Assembly (NCBI RefSeq): GCF_003335675.1
Contig: NZ_QPHL01000015.1
Span: forward strand, 124,001 to 188,000
DNA from: Winogradskyella sp. KYW1333
GTDB lineage: Bacteria; Bacteroidota; Bacteroidia; Flavobacteriales; Flavobacteriaceae
Direction of reading: 5' to 3'
DNA: 64,000 bases
Part shown: piece by piece, positions 1 to 7,245 of the stretch
Position numbering within the stretch: the stretch's first letter is position 1
Layout of the letters: each line of letters opens with the position of its first letter
The notes under the pieces: generated by a model
Databases searched by the model: none
What the model was told of the DNA's origin: nothing
What the model saw: the letters and a program-made list of their open reading frames with translations, nothing else
Program-made: the position numbers and the translations under genes

Positions 1-84
1 AGCACCCAATTGGGTCAATTCATTGGCCAGAATATCCTCAAAGCCAAATAAAGTTTTAGCAACCATTTTGAAATTATTGTCCAT
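1..84 (-). CDS. THUMP-type 23S rRNA methyltransferase, N-terminus only
   Basis: Only the first 28 codons lie in the window and the gene reads off the left edge. The ATG (complement of 82-84) opens MDNNFKMVAKTLFGFED, which resembles the N-terminus of Bacteroidetes class I SAM-dependent RNA methyltransferases of the RlmL/YcbY type; in that family this stretch leads into the RNA-binding THUMP domain. Known members methylate 23S rRNA in the cytoplasm. It diverges from the methyltransferase gene at 140, with 55 bp between the two starts. The catalytic domain is outside the window, so the call rests on N-terminal resemblance alone. Confidence 0.6.
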   Translation of the reverse strand, partial: MDNNFKMVAKTLFGFEDILANELTQLGA

Positions 85-115
85 AAGCAAAGTCTAATAG
101 ATTGCAAAAATACAG

Positions 116-123
116 TATTTTTG
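116..123 (+). promoter_or_regulatory. -7 promoter box TATTTTTG
   Basis: The octamer fits the Bacteroidetes primary sigma factor -7 consensus TAnnTTTG and ends 16 bases before the ATG at 140. I see no clear -33 TTG at the usual distance. It probably drives the gene at 140 and its downstream neighbours. Confidence 0.45.
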
Positions 124-139
124 TACGACATTTATTGAT

Positions 140-871
140 ATGAATAAATCCACTAAACATTGGTATATATCTTGGTTTGACACGCCTTATTACCATATTT
201 TATATAAGGACAGAGATTACTCTGAAGCACAGGGTTTCATGGATAATCTTACCAATTATCTAAATCTGCCAGATAATGGAAAAATTTTGGATTTGGCATG
301 TGGTAAAGGAAGGCATTCGGTTTATCTAAATAAATTAGGCTATGATGTTACAGGTGTAGATTTATCAGAACAGAGCATTAACTACGCGAAGCAATATGAA
401 AATGACACCTTAAAGTTTAAGGTGCATGATATGAGCAAACCTTTAAATGATAAGTTTGACGCCGTTTTTAATCTCTTTACAAGCTTTGGCTATTTCGACG
501 ACGAAAGCTGTAATCTTAATACAATTAAAGCAATAAAATCAGAGCTTAATGAATTTGGTTTTGGAGTTATTGATTTTATGAACACCAATTATGTTACATC
601 CAATTTAGTAGCTCAAGATGTTAAATCGGTTGATGGAATTGATTTTTATCAAAAAAGAAGGGCTGAAAATGGTTTCATTATGAAAGATATAAGTTTTGAA
701 ATTGATGGCGAGAAATTTAACTTTCAAGAATGTGTGAGAGCTTTTATACTAGAAGATTTTGAAAATTTATTTGAAAAAGCAGGTGTTCACTTACTTGATG
801 TATTCGGTGATTATAATCTTAATAAATACCTATCAGAATCCTCAGAACGTCTAATTATGATTTTTAAGTAA
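140..871 (+). CDS. Class I SAM-dependent methyltransferase
   Basis: The 243-residue soluble protein has the Rossmann motif I ILDLACGKGRHS near residues 48-59, followed by an acidic strand end (GVDLS) that should bind the ribose of S-adenosylmethionine. This places it in the class I methyltransferase superfamily (Methyltransf_11/25-like). The methyl acceptor cannot be read from the sequence. It starts 16 bases after a good -7 box and lies 9 bp upstream of a ZIP transporter gene, which suggests cotranscription of 140-1983. There is no signal peptide, so it should act in the cytoplasm. The fold is confident and the substrate unknown. Confidence 0.85.
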   Translation: MNKSTKHWYISWFDTPYYHILYKDRDYSEAQGFMDNLTNYLNLPDNGKILDLACGKGRHSVYLNKLGYDVTGVDLSEQSINYAKQYENDTLKFKVHDMSKPLNDKFDAVFNLFTSFGYFDDESCNLNTIKAIKSELNEFGFGVIDFMNTNYVTSNLVAQDVKSVDGIDFYQKRRAENGFIMKDISFEIDGEKFNFQECVRAFILEDFENLFEKAGVHLLDVFGDYNLNKYLSESSERLIMIFK

Positions 872-880
872 TTTACAGAT

Positions 881-1555
881 ATGAACAAGTATTTATTTCC
901 TATTTATGCCATAATTATAGGAGTTGTAATTGCTATACTTACTAAGAAGCAAAAACCAATTGGCACGAAGCTTTTATTATCTTTTAGTGGTGCATTTTTA
1001 TTGGCTCTTACACTTTTTGATCTTCTTCCCGAAGTTTATGAACAATTAGAAGCGAAGAAAACTGGTCTATTTATCATGTGTGGAATATTACTTCAGGTAA
1101 TACTAGAGTTTTTCTCAAAAGGTGCTGAACATGGTCATATACATTTACAAAAAAAAGAATCTAGATTCCCTTGGTTGTTATTTTTAAGTTTATGTATTCA
1201 TAGTCTAACTGAAGGATTTCCTATTCATCAGCACAATGATATGGTTTATGGTGTGTTTATCCATAAAATTCCTATAGCAGCTCTTATCACAGCATTTTTA
1301 TTACAAGCTAATTACAACAAAATTCAGATTTTTAGTTTTTTGATTGTTTTTGCAGCCATGACACCTTTAGGCACAGTAATATCAAACAACACTGCAATAG
1401 CACCAGAATATGTAGATATTGTTAGTGCAGTTGCTATTGGTATCTTTTTACATATCTCTACAACTATTTTATTTGAAACTGGCGAAGGACATAAGTTTAA
1501 TTTATCAAAGCTTCTCGCTATTGTATTAGGTGTGTTAATTGCTTATTTTATTTAA
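881..1555 (+). CDS. ZIP-family divalent metal transporter
   Basis: This 224-residue inner-membrane protein has about seven or eight hydrophobic segments and the ZIP metal-site signature: HSLTEGFPIH near residues 107-116 and HKIPIAA shortly after, whose His and Glu residues line the Zn/Fe path in characterised ZIP transporters. It probably imports zinc or another divalent metal into the cytoplasm; the metal is not shown by the sequence. The gene sits 9 bp after the methyltransferase gene, and its TAA overlaps the next ATG by one base (TAATG), which implies translational coupling to the DUF4268 gene. Confidence 0.88.
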   Translation: MNKYLFPIYAIIIGVVIAILTKKQKPIGTKLLLSFSGAFLLALTLFDLLPEVYEQLEAKKTGLFIMCGILLQVILEFFSKGAEHGHIHLQKKESRFPWLLFLSLCIHSLTEGFPIHQHNDMVYGVFIHKIPIAALITAFLLQANYNKIQIFSFLIVFAAMTPLGTVISNNTAIAPEYVDIVSAVAIGIFLHISTTILFETGEGHKFNLSKLLAIVLGVLIAYFI

Positions 1556-1983
1556 TGTTCTCGAAAGAAGATAGTCGCTTATTACGTCAAGAATTTTGGA
1601 CTAGTTTCGGAAAATCCTTTCCAAGAAAATGGCTTTTATATAACACAAAAATCAAAGGTCTTTCCTTTAAATTTTATTTCGACACAAAAAAGGCATACAT
1701 TACTCTAGATCTAGAAGATAATTTAGAAAATCGCATTAATTGTTGGGAAAAATTAACTGCACTAAAAAGCATTCTGCACAGTGATTATCTGCCCGATGCT
1801 ATATATGAAGAAGAGTTTTATTTAGACAATGGAAAAGAAATATCTCGAATCTATTTACCACTAGAACAAAAAGTATCTATTCATAACAAAAACTCATGGA
1901 GAGCTGTTATGGAATTCTTTAATACCAACATGATTTTGTTTGAAACATTCTTTGAAGAATATAGAGATATTATCAAAAGATAA
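1555..1983 (+). CDS. DUF4268 domain protein
   Basis: The 142-residue protein starts MFSKEDSRLLRQEFW and matches the DUF4268 pattern: a Trp/Phe-rich, highly charged single domain with no signal peptide or membrane span. DUF4268 domains also occur as C-terminal parts of restriction- or nuclease-like proteins, but here the domain stands alone and no biochemical role is established. It is coupled to the ZIP transporter gene by a TAATG overlap. About 105 bp follow before the next gene, so it probably ends the operon that begins at 140. I assign no function beyond the family. Confidence 0.8.
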   Translation: MFSKEDSRLLRQEFWTSFGKSFPRKWLLYNTKIKGLSFKFYFDTKKAYITLDLEDNLENRINCWEKLTALKSILHSDYLPDAIYEEEFYLDNGKEISRIYLPLEQKVSIHNKNSWRAVMEFFNTNMILFETFFEEYRDIIKR

Positions 1984-2088
1984 GTATTCCCTAATTGTTT
2001 GTGTGATATATTATTGCCAGTAAAATTGTGTATTTTTATAAGGTACAGAATTTCAGTATGTCATAATTAACCAATAAATTCTTAGCTC

Positions 2089-2772
2089 ATGAGAAATCTA
2101 TGGTCAGCTCTATTCATATTCGTCGTTATTACATCATGTAATACAAATGAAAAAACCAAGACCGAATCTGAATCAAAAATTACAGAGGTTACAAAAGATA
2201 TAGCAAGTGATACAACTGAAATAAACTATATCTCGATTGATAATGACGAGGCATTAGTAGCTACAGCCTTAATGGCAGCTCCAAAATCAAGTAGGGCAAA
2301 TTGCAAAGTTATGGGCTATAATATGGCTGGAGAATTTGTGACGTTTAGAGAAGGTACCAATGAATTCATTGTTTTAACTGACAATCCAAAAAAGTCAGGA
2401 TTTAATGCTGCCTGTTATCATAAAAGCCTAGAACCTTTTATGGCAAGAGGTCGAGAATTAAAAGCTGAGGGTAAAACAGGAGTAGAAATATTTGATATCA
2501 GAGAAGAGGAAGTTAAATCTGGTAAGCTGAGCATGGGAGAACCTGGTGCTACACTTCATATTTACTACGGCACTAGCGATAGATACGACCCCGAAACCTC
2601 ATTAGTTGAAGATTCAATATACCGTTATGTTGTATATCTACCATTTGCAACTTCAGAAACGACAGGACTTCCTGAAGCACCAGTAGCTTCTAATCATCCT
2701 TGGATTATGAACCCAGGAACACATAGGGCGCATATTATGATTTCTCCTGTAAACAACTTAGACAAAAAATAG
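2089..2772 (+). CDS. Hypothetical lipoprotein
   Basis: I do not recognise this 227-residue protein. The N-terminus (MRNLWSALFIFVVITSC) is a typical SPII lipoprotein signal with the lipobox Cys at residue 17, followed by a Lys/Thr/Glu-rich linker to about residue 50. It should be anchored to a membrane facing the periplasm or the outside. The rest has several Cys residues after the linker and a C-terminal segment with Trp, His and Pro (NHPWIMNPGTHRAH) that could bind a metal or ligand. It is transcribed alone, convergent with the hemolysin III gene 22 bp downstream. Confidence 0.75.
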   Translation: MRNLWSALFIFVVITSCNTNEKTKTESESKITEVTKDIASDTTEINYISIDNDEALVATALMAAPKSSRANCKVMGYNMAGEFVTFREGTNEFIVLTDNPKKSGFNAACYHKSLEPFMARGRELKAEGKTGVEIFDIREEEVKSGKLSMGEPGATLHIYYGTSDRYDPETSLVEDSIYRYVVYLPFATSETTGLPEAPVASNHPWIMNPGTHRAHIMISPVNNLDKK

Positions 2773-2794
2773 CTCTTTATAAAAAGATACGCTT

Positions 2795-3421
2795 TTAAAT
2801 AACATGGAAATAAATCATAAAAAAATGGCTTATAGCACCTCCTAGCACAAAAAAGTGCCATATCACATGGTTGTATGGTAAGCGTTGTACGGCATAAAAA
2901 ACGATACCTACTGTATAGAATAAACCACCTACGAATAACCAAAGTAAACCATTAGGTCCAAGAGCATCTGATAAATTACTAAAATCAAATACTATTAGCC
3001 AGCCCATAATAAGATATAAGGATGTTGAAAACACTTCAAACTTACCAGTAAAGAAAAGCTTAAGAATTATCCCAAACAAGGCAATTCCCCAGACAGTCCA
3101 AAATAAAGGCCAACCAAAGCTTTGATTCAACTGTATAAGTAAGACAGGTGTATAAGTACCAGCAATAAGCAAATAGATACTTATATGATCTACGATTCTA
3201 AAATAATGTTTGCGTTTTTGACCTCTTACGGCATGATAAAGTGTTGATGCTAAAAAAAGAATGATCATAGAAATTCCATATACAATAACGCTGAATAAAT
3301 GAAACGGTTTTTCCTTATCAACAAATAAAATTAACAATATCAAGCCAACAATACCCAGTGCTGCACCAATGCCATGAGACCAAGAATTAAGCTGTTCCTC
3401 TAGCTTTGTTTGTACGCTCAT
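2795..3421 (-). CDS. Hemolysin III / PAQR-family membrane protein (TrhA-like)
   Basis: The 208-residue integral membrane protein has seven predicted hydrophobic segments and the PAQR/hemolysin III signature in order: SHGIGA near residue 14, STLYH near 60, DHISIYLLIAGTYTP near 80, and a C-terminal HVIWHFFVL. The Ser/His/Asp residues form the buried zinc site in studied PAQR proteins. Bacterial members such as TrhA influence membrane lipid composition; the hemolysin name is historical. The ATG overlaps the stop codon of the upstream DUF4294 gene by one base, so the two genes form a translationally coupled pair. Confidence 0.9.
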   Translation of the reverse strand: MSVQTKLEEQLNSWSHGIGAALGIVGLILLILFVDKEKPFHLFSVIVYGISMIILFLASTLYHAVRGQKRKHYFRIVDHISIYLLIAGTYTPVLLIQLNQSFGWPLFWTVWGIALFGIILKLFFTGKFEVFSTSLYLIMGWLIVFDFSNLSDALGPNGLLWLFVGGLFYTVGIVFYAVQRLPYNHVIWHFFVLGGAISHFFMIYFHVI

Positions 3422-4098
3422 TATTTTTTGGTTTTAGGTTTGCCCCATTTATTTACACATGCATAAAAATCGATTTCAAAAGCAGGCCTTTGACGCTCTA
3501 ACTGTTCATTCTGAAATGCACGCTGTAATATATCTTCGATTAAATAGTCTTCCTTCTCATAAATAGGACTAAACTCCTTTTTTAAAGAAATATCAAAAAC
3601 CTTCGCTGTATTATTAAACCAAAAAGCTCGCCATCCACTTCGTAATTCTTTTATTAAATCAAAAGTTGTGGTACCTGTTTGCCTATGTATAAGTTTTACT
3701 AAAATTTGACCTTCTGTTTTAGTAAGCTTCTTCAACTCAGCAGAAAACTCATCCTCTATATATTTTTGTATCACCTTCGCATAACGCTTTTTCTGGCTCT
3801 TGCGCTTTAGTTTTGAGAGTCGTTCCTTTAAAGATTCTAATCGGTCTGCTGCCAACTTTGCATATGGATAGACTTTTAATGTTTTACGACGTAAAACTAT
3901 ATATCTAATTCTTTCATCCCTGTTCTTAAAATTCAATTCTGGTAATACCAAAACCTCATCTAAATCTATAGCAGTTCTTGGAATAGAATCACCATCAATT
4001 ATAATATATTCTACTACTGTTGAATCTTGTTTTACAGGATCAACTTGAGCAATGACAAGAAGGTTAAAAAATAAAAAAATATAGACTAAATATTTCAT
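3421..4098 (-). CDS. DUF4294 family secreted protein
   Basis: The 225-residue protein has an N-terminal signal peptide (MKYLVYIFLFFNLLVIAQ) and then the Bacteroidetes DUF4294 domain: an acidic strand-rich start, a KVYPYAK-type segment near residue 95, a very basic helical part (LKRKSQKKRYAK) and a Trp-containing RSGWRAFWF segment. Members are common in Flavobacteriia and, as far as I know, have no proven role; the signal places it in the periplasm or on the outer membrane. It is the first gene of a two-gene operon with the hemolysin III gene, overlapping it by one base. The 125 bp before it are shared with the divergent M42 peptidase gene. Confidence 0.82.
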   Translation of the reverse strand: MKYLVYIFLFFNLLVIAQVDPVKQDSTVVEYIIIDGDSIPRTAIDLDEVLVLPELNFKNRDERIRYIVLRRKTLKVYPYAKLAADRLESLKERLSKLKRKSQKKRYAKVIQKYIEDEFSAELKKLTKTEGQILVKLIHRQTGTTTFDLIKELRSGWRAFWFNNTAKVFDISLKKEFSPIYEKEDYLIEDILQRAFQNEQLERQRPAFEIDFYACVNKWGKPKTKK

Positions 4099-4223
4099 AA
4101 ATAAACTCTAGCTAAAGCCATTCCAAAAAACCTATTTAGAGTAGCATCAAAATTAAGAATTAATACTACCATTAACCTTAATTTCGTATTAATATTATTA
4201 TTTTTAAACAAAAATTTTTACAC

Positions 4224-5312
4224 ATGGCAAAAAAGCAATTATTGACAAAAAAGTCAATGGACTTTTTAGAAAAATATCTAAATAATGCATCACCAACTGG
4301 TTATGAATGGGATGGGCAAAAACTCTGGATGGATTACTTAAAACCTTATGTTGATGAATTTATTACAGACACCTATGGTTCTGCTGTAGCTGTAATTAAT
4401 CCAAAAGCAAAATACAAAGTAGTTATTGAAGGTCATGCCGATGAAATTTCATGGTATGTTAATTATATTTCAGATAAAGGGCTTTTATATGTGATAAGAA
4501 ATGGTGGAAGTGACCACCAAATTGCACCTAGTAAAATAGTAAATATCCATACTAAAAAAGGCATTGTAAAGGGTGTATTTGGCTGGCCAGCAATTCATAC
4601 TAGAAGTAGAGCCAAAGAACAACCACCAAAACCAGATAATATTTGTATTGATATAGGCGCCAAAGATAAAGCCGAAGTTGAAAAAATGGGAGTGCATGTA
4701 GGCTGTGTAATAACCTATCCAGACGAGTTTCATATTTTAAATGGTGATAAATTTGTTTGTCGTGCTTTAGATAATAGAATGGGCGGATTTATGATTGCTG
4801 AAGTTGCTCGTTTACTGCACCTTAATAAAAAGAAATTACCATTTGGCCTATATGTAACTAATTCTGTGCAAGAGGAAATCGGCCTACGAGGTGCAGAAAT
4901 GATAACACAAACTATCAAACCAAATGTTGCCATAGTAACAGATGTTACTCACGATACAACGACTCCAATGATTGATCAGAAGAAACAAGGATATGCAGAA
5001 ATTGGTAAAGGTCCAGTAGTAGCTTATGCACCAGCGGTTCAACAAAAACTAAGAGATTTAATAACAGATACTGCAGAAGAAAAGAAAATACCTTTCCAAC
5101 GTGCTGCTTTATCTAGAGCAACAGGTACTGATACAGACGCCTTTGCATATAGTAATGGTGGTGTGGCTTCTGCCCTAATATCATTACCACTAAGATACAT
5201 GCATACAACTGTAGAAATGGTGCATAAAGAAGATGTGGAAAATGTTATTAGATTGATTTATGAAACACTTCTAAACATAGAAGATGGAGAAACCTTTAGT
5301 TATTTTAAATAA
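4224..5312 (+). CDS. M42 family metallopeptidase (glutamyl aminopeptidase-like)
   Basis: The 362-residue cytoplasmic enzyme has the M42 co-catalytic metal ligands: His71 in EGHADEIS, bridging Asp183 in ALDNRMGG, Glu217/Glu218 in VQEEIGLRGA, Asp240 in VTDVTHD, and a late His in RYMHT. M42 peptidases form large tetrahedral aminopeptidase assemblies with two zinc or cobalt ions and trim short peptides; other members act on glucans, so the substrate is not certain. The length is typical. It is a single gene closed by a terminator that begins 4 bases after the stop codon. Confidence 0.92.
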   Translation: MAKKQLLTKKSMDFLEKYLNNASPTGYEWDGQKLWMDYLKPYVDEFITDTYGSAVAVINPKAKYKVVIEGHADEISWYVNYISDKGLLYVIRNGGSDHQIAPSKIVNIHTKKGIVKGVFGWPAIHTRSRAKEQPPKPDNICIDIGAKDKAEVEKMGVHVGCVITYPDEFHILNGDKFVCRALDNRMGGFMIAEVARLLHLNKKKLPFGLYVTNSVQEEIGLRGAEMITQTIKPNVAIVTDVTHDTTTPMIDQKKQGYAEIGKGPVVAYAPAVQQKLRDLITDTAEEKKIPFQRAALSRATGTDTDAFAYSNGGVASALISLPLRYMHTTVEMVHKEDVENVIRLIYETLLNIEDGETFSYFK

Positions 5313-5315
5313 ACT

Positions 5316-5344
5316 ATAGCCTCATATATTTGAGGCTATTTTTT
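5316..5344 (+). terminator. Intrinsic terminator after the M42 peptidase gene
   Basis: A perfect 9-bp stem ATAGCCTCA (5316-5324) / TGAGGCTAT (5331-5339) with a 6-base loop is followed by a T run to 5344. The very next base is the A of the ATG of the NUDIX gene, so the terminator is flush with that start codon. Confidence 0.85.
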
Positions 5345-5899
5345 ATGGATGAATTTATAGATATAGTAACAAAAGACGGAGAACCAACAGGTAAAGTGGC
5401 TCTAAAATCAGATGCCCATAAAAATGGTTGGTATCACAACACTATTCATCTTTGGTTATATACAAATGATGGTAAAATTTTATTACAACAACGATCCCAT
5501 AAAAAATTGATTTTTCCACTACTTTGGGATGTCTCGGTAGCCGGACATATTGATGCTGGTGAATCGTTTATAGAAGCTACACTGCGTGAAACAAAAGAGG
5601 AAATTGGTTTAGATTTAAACCCTGGTGACCTTAAAAAAATAGGTGTTAAACTCCACAAATCATCATATGACAATGGTAATGTTCTTGATTATGAGTTTCA
5701 TCAAGTTTATATTGCTCAGCTTAACGAAAAGATTGACAAATTAGAGCCTCAAGAAGATGAAGTTGAAGCATTAAAACTAGTTACTCACAGTCAATTTGAA
5801 GAGTTACTTGAAATGAGTGAGGTTAACAGCCATTTTGTCCCAACTAATAAACCCTATTACCAATTTGTGCTTAATGCAATTAAATCATTAGGCGTATGA
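5345..5899 (+). CDS. NUDIX hydrolase (isopentenyl-diphosphate isomerase-like subgroup)
   Basis: The protein of 184 residues has a complete Nudix box, G-x5-E-x7-R-E-x2-E-E-x-G, in the segment beginning GHIDAGES near residue 65; its Glu residues bind the catalytic Mg. The N-terminus (MDEFIDIVTKDGEPTGK) is like YfcD/Idi-related NUDIX proteins that process diphosphates; the exact substrate is unknown. I chose the ATG at 5345. An in-frame TTG at 5330 lies inside the hairpin of the preceding terminator and is unlikely to be used. The start directly abuts that terminator and has no ribosome-binding site upstream, so expression may depend on read-through or on an unstructured start. Confidence 0.88.
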   Translation: MDEFIDIVTKDGEPTGKVALKSDAHKNGWYHNTIHLWLYTNDGKILLQQRSHKKLIFPLLWDVSVAGHIDAGESFIEATLRETKEEIGLDLNPGDLKKIGVKLHKSSYDNGNVLDYEFHQVYIAQLNEKIDKLEPQEDEVEALKLVTHSQFEELLEMSEVNSHFVPTNKPYYQFVLNAIKSLGV

Positions 5900-6034
5900 A
5901 TTTAGTGTTATTATGATGGAGTTATTTTACCAAAAAATACGAGACATAAACTTATTAAAGCATTCAGCATGTTAGAAAATAAAGAGGTTAATAAACCAAA
6001 ACGTAAACACAGTAATATTCCTCTGTAATACTAT

Positions 6035-6421
6035 TTAATTAGAATATGCGCAATCGGTACACTGACCTTTAAGCATAATATTTGCTGATTCAATGTAACG
6101 ATTGTTCATTTTTGGTATAGTAATATTTACATCTAAGCACTCTACTTTACCACAGTCATTACACTCAAAATGCGGGTGCAGATCATTATGTTGATGAGTC
6201 GTACAATTTTGACATCTCGCATACCATTTAAGTCCATTTGTACCTGAAAACGAATGGATGGTTCCCTCCTTCTCTAAACGTTCAAGAATACGGTACACTG
6301 TAGTCTTATTCATTTCATCCTTAAGTTGTTGAACTAGTTCCACAACAGATAAAGCCTCATATCCATGTTCAAAAATGGACAAGATTCGATTTACAGATTT
6401 AGTCTTTCTTTTAATACTCAT
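6035..6421 (-). CDS. Fur-family transcriptional repressor, probably zinc-responsive (Zur-like)
   Basis: The 128-residue protein has the Fur fold: an N-terminal winged helix (NKTTVYRILERLEKEG, residues 38-53) and a C-terminal metal-binding domain with CNDC (87-90) and CTDC (121-124), the two CxxC pairs of the structural zinc site, plus an extra CQNC (70-73) and a His-rich THQHNDLHPH segment. The genes facing it (MerC-like, GTP cyclohydrolase I) and the GCAAC-n3-GTTGC operators before both transcription units suggest Zur-type zinc sensing with autoregulation. Metal specificity is inferred from this context. A TAAATTTG box at 6426-6433 on the complement would give an almost leaderless transcript. 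Confidence 0.85.
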   Translation of the reverse strand: MSIKRKTKSVNRILSIFEHGYEALSVVELVQQLKDEMNKTTVYRILERLEKEGTIHSFSGTNGLKWYARCQNCTTHQHNDLHPHFECNDCGKVECLDVNITIPKMNNRYIESANIMLKGQCTDCAYSN

Positions 6422-6435
6422 ATCACAAATTTAAG

Positions 6436-6488
6436 GCAACAATGTTGCATTATCAAATAATAATTCTTTTATTTGCAACTAGGTTGCA
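6436..6488. promoter_or_regulatory. Pair of Fur/Zur-type operators before the repressor gene
   Basis: Two inverted repeats with the same core lie before the repressor start: GCAAC-AAT-GTTGC at 6436-6448 and TGCAAC-TAG-GTTGCA at 6474-6488, with centres 39 bp apart. Both are perfect. The nearer one sits directly upstream of the putative -7 box, where a bound repressor would block RNA polymerase, which supports autoregulation. They share their core with the pair at 6757-6810. Confidence 0.7.
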
Positions 6489-6542
6489 TTATTAGTTTTA
6501 GTCTTCATTGAGAAATTTATAAAGCAAACATTTTGACAACAT

Positions 6543-6617
6543 ATGGCGAGTACTTATTAAAGGTAGAATTCTGTTAGGGTTTTTAAATTTGAATTCAACC
6601 AGTAAAAGACTCGCCAT
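6543..6617. other. Long imperfect inverted repeat between the divergent zinc-response genes
   Basis: ATGGCGAGT at 6543-6551 is exactly complementary to ACTCGCCAT at 6609-6617. The enclosed 57 bases contain two GAATTC palindromes. It lies about 120 bp from the repressor start and 200 bp from the MerC start. It could be a small RNA, a structured leader or a remnant; there is no T run and I cannot assign a function. The rest of 6422-6818 shows only the operators and no open gene. Confidence 0.3.
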
Positions 6618-6756
6618 TCTTTATTAGTTCAAAAAGTAGTAGAATTAATATGATTCTTTAATTATTTAAAATAACGTGTTCTAAATCTATTGCTACATGA
6701 TTAACAATTTATACCAATTTAGAATAATAAGCATAGGTAATCTATATATATTATTT

Positions 6757-6810
6757 TAACGCACCTTTGTTGCGTTAGTGATTTTTTTATATTTTTGCAA
6801 TTCTGTTGCA
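6757..6810. promoter_or_regulatory. Pair of Fur/Zur-type operators before the MerC-folE operon
   Basis: The first site, GCACC-TTT-GTTGC at 6761-6773, has one mismatch to the core and lies inside a wider inverted repeat TAACGCA (6757-6763) / TGCGTTA (6771-6777). The second, TGCAAT-TCT-GTTGCA at 6796-6810, also has one mismatch. The centres are 36 bp apart, close to the spacing of the pair at 6436-6488. The second site overlaps a TATTTTTG -7 box at 6790-6797, so binding should repress the operon directly. Confidence 0.7.
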
Positions 6811-6818
6811 TTAATATT

Positions 6819-7235
6819 ATGATAGCAAAAACTTTCGTAAAAAAAACAAATCCTAATTCAGTTGGAGCGTTGGCAAGTAGTCTGTGCTTAATACATTGTA
6901 TTGCTACACCATTTCTTTTTTTAGCGCAAACTTGTACTGCAACTTGTTGTACATCCACACCAGTATGGTGGGCTACAATAGATTTTTTGTTTATTGGTAT
7001 GTCCTATTTTGCGATCTACTGGTCAGTAAAGAATAGTATAAATTCTTGGATTAAATATGCTTTATGGACAAGTTGGGTTTTCTTATGTTTGGTCATATTA
7101 AATGAAAAAATCGGGCTATTAACAGTACCAGAGACAAGTATTTATATACCAGCAATCGCTTTAATTCTTCTGCATCTGTATAATCGTAAATACTGTGAAT
7201 GTAAAGATGAAAACTGTTGTGCTACCACAAACTAA
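6819..7235 (+). CDS. MerC-domain membrane protein
   Basis: The protein of 138 residues has four predicted membrane spans and the MerC motif LCLIHCIATPF in the first span, whose two Cys residues bind metal in mercury transporters. A second Cys cluster (CTATCCTST) follows, and the cytosolic tail carries CECKDENCC. In Bacteroidetes, small MerC-domain proteins often sit in metal-regulated operons; metal transport or buffering at the inner membrane, probably of zinc, is inferred here from the operators. I chose the ATG at 6819; earlier TTG or ATT starts would lie within the operator. The gene is 10 bp upstream of folE. Confidence 0.82.
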   Translation: MIAKTFVKKTNPNSVGALASSLCLIHCIATPFLFLAQTCTATCCTSTPVWWATIDFLFIGMSYFAIYWSVKNSINSWIKYALWTSWVFLCLVILNEKIGLLTVPETSIYIPAIALILLHLYNRKYCECKDENCCATTN

Positions 7236-7245
7236 TTAATTAAAA

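Noticed and set aside
2795-3421. A haemolytic toxin
   Set aside because: The hemolysin III name is historical; the PAQR signature points to a membrane-homeostasis protein.
5900-6034. Small Lys-rich frame after the NUDIX gene (tail NKEVNKPKRKHSNIPL)
   Set aside because: There are only about 40 codons, no start at the left end and no recognisable similarity; chance is likely in AT-rich DNA.
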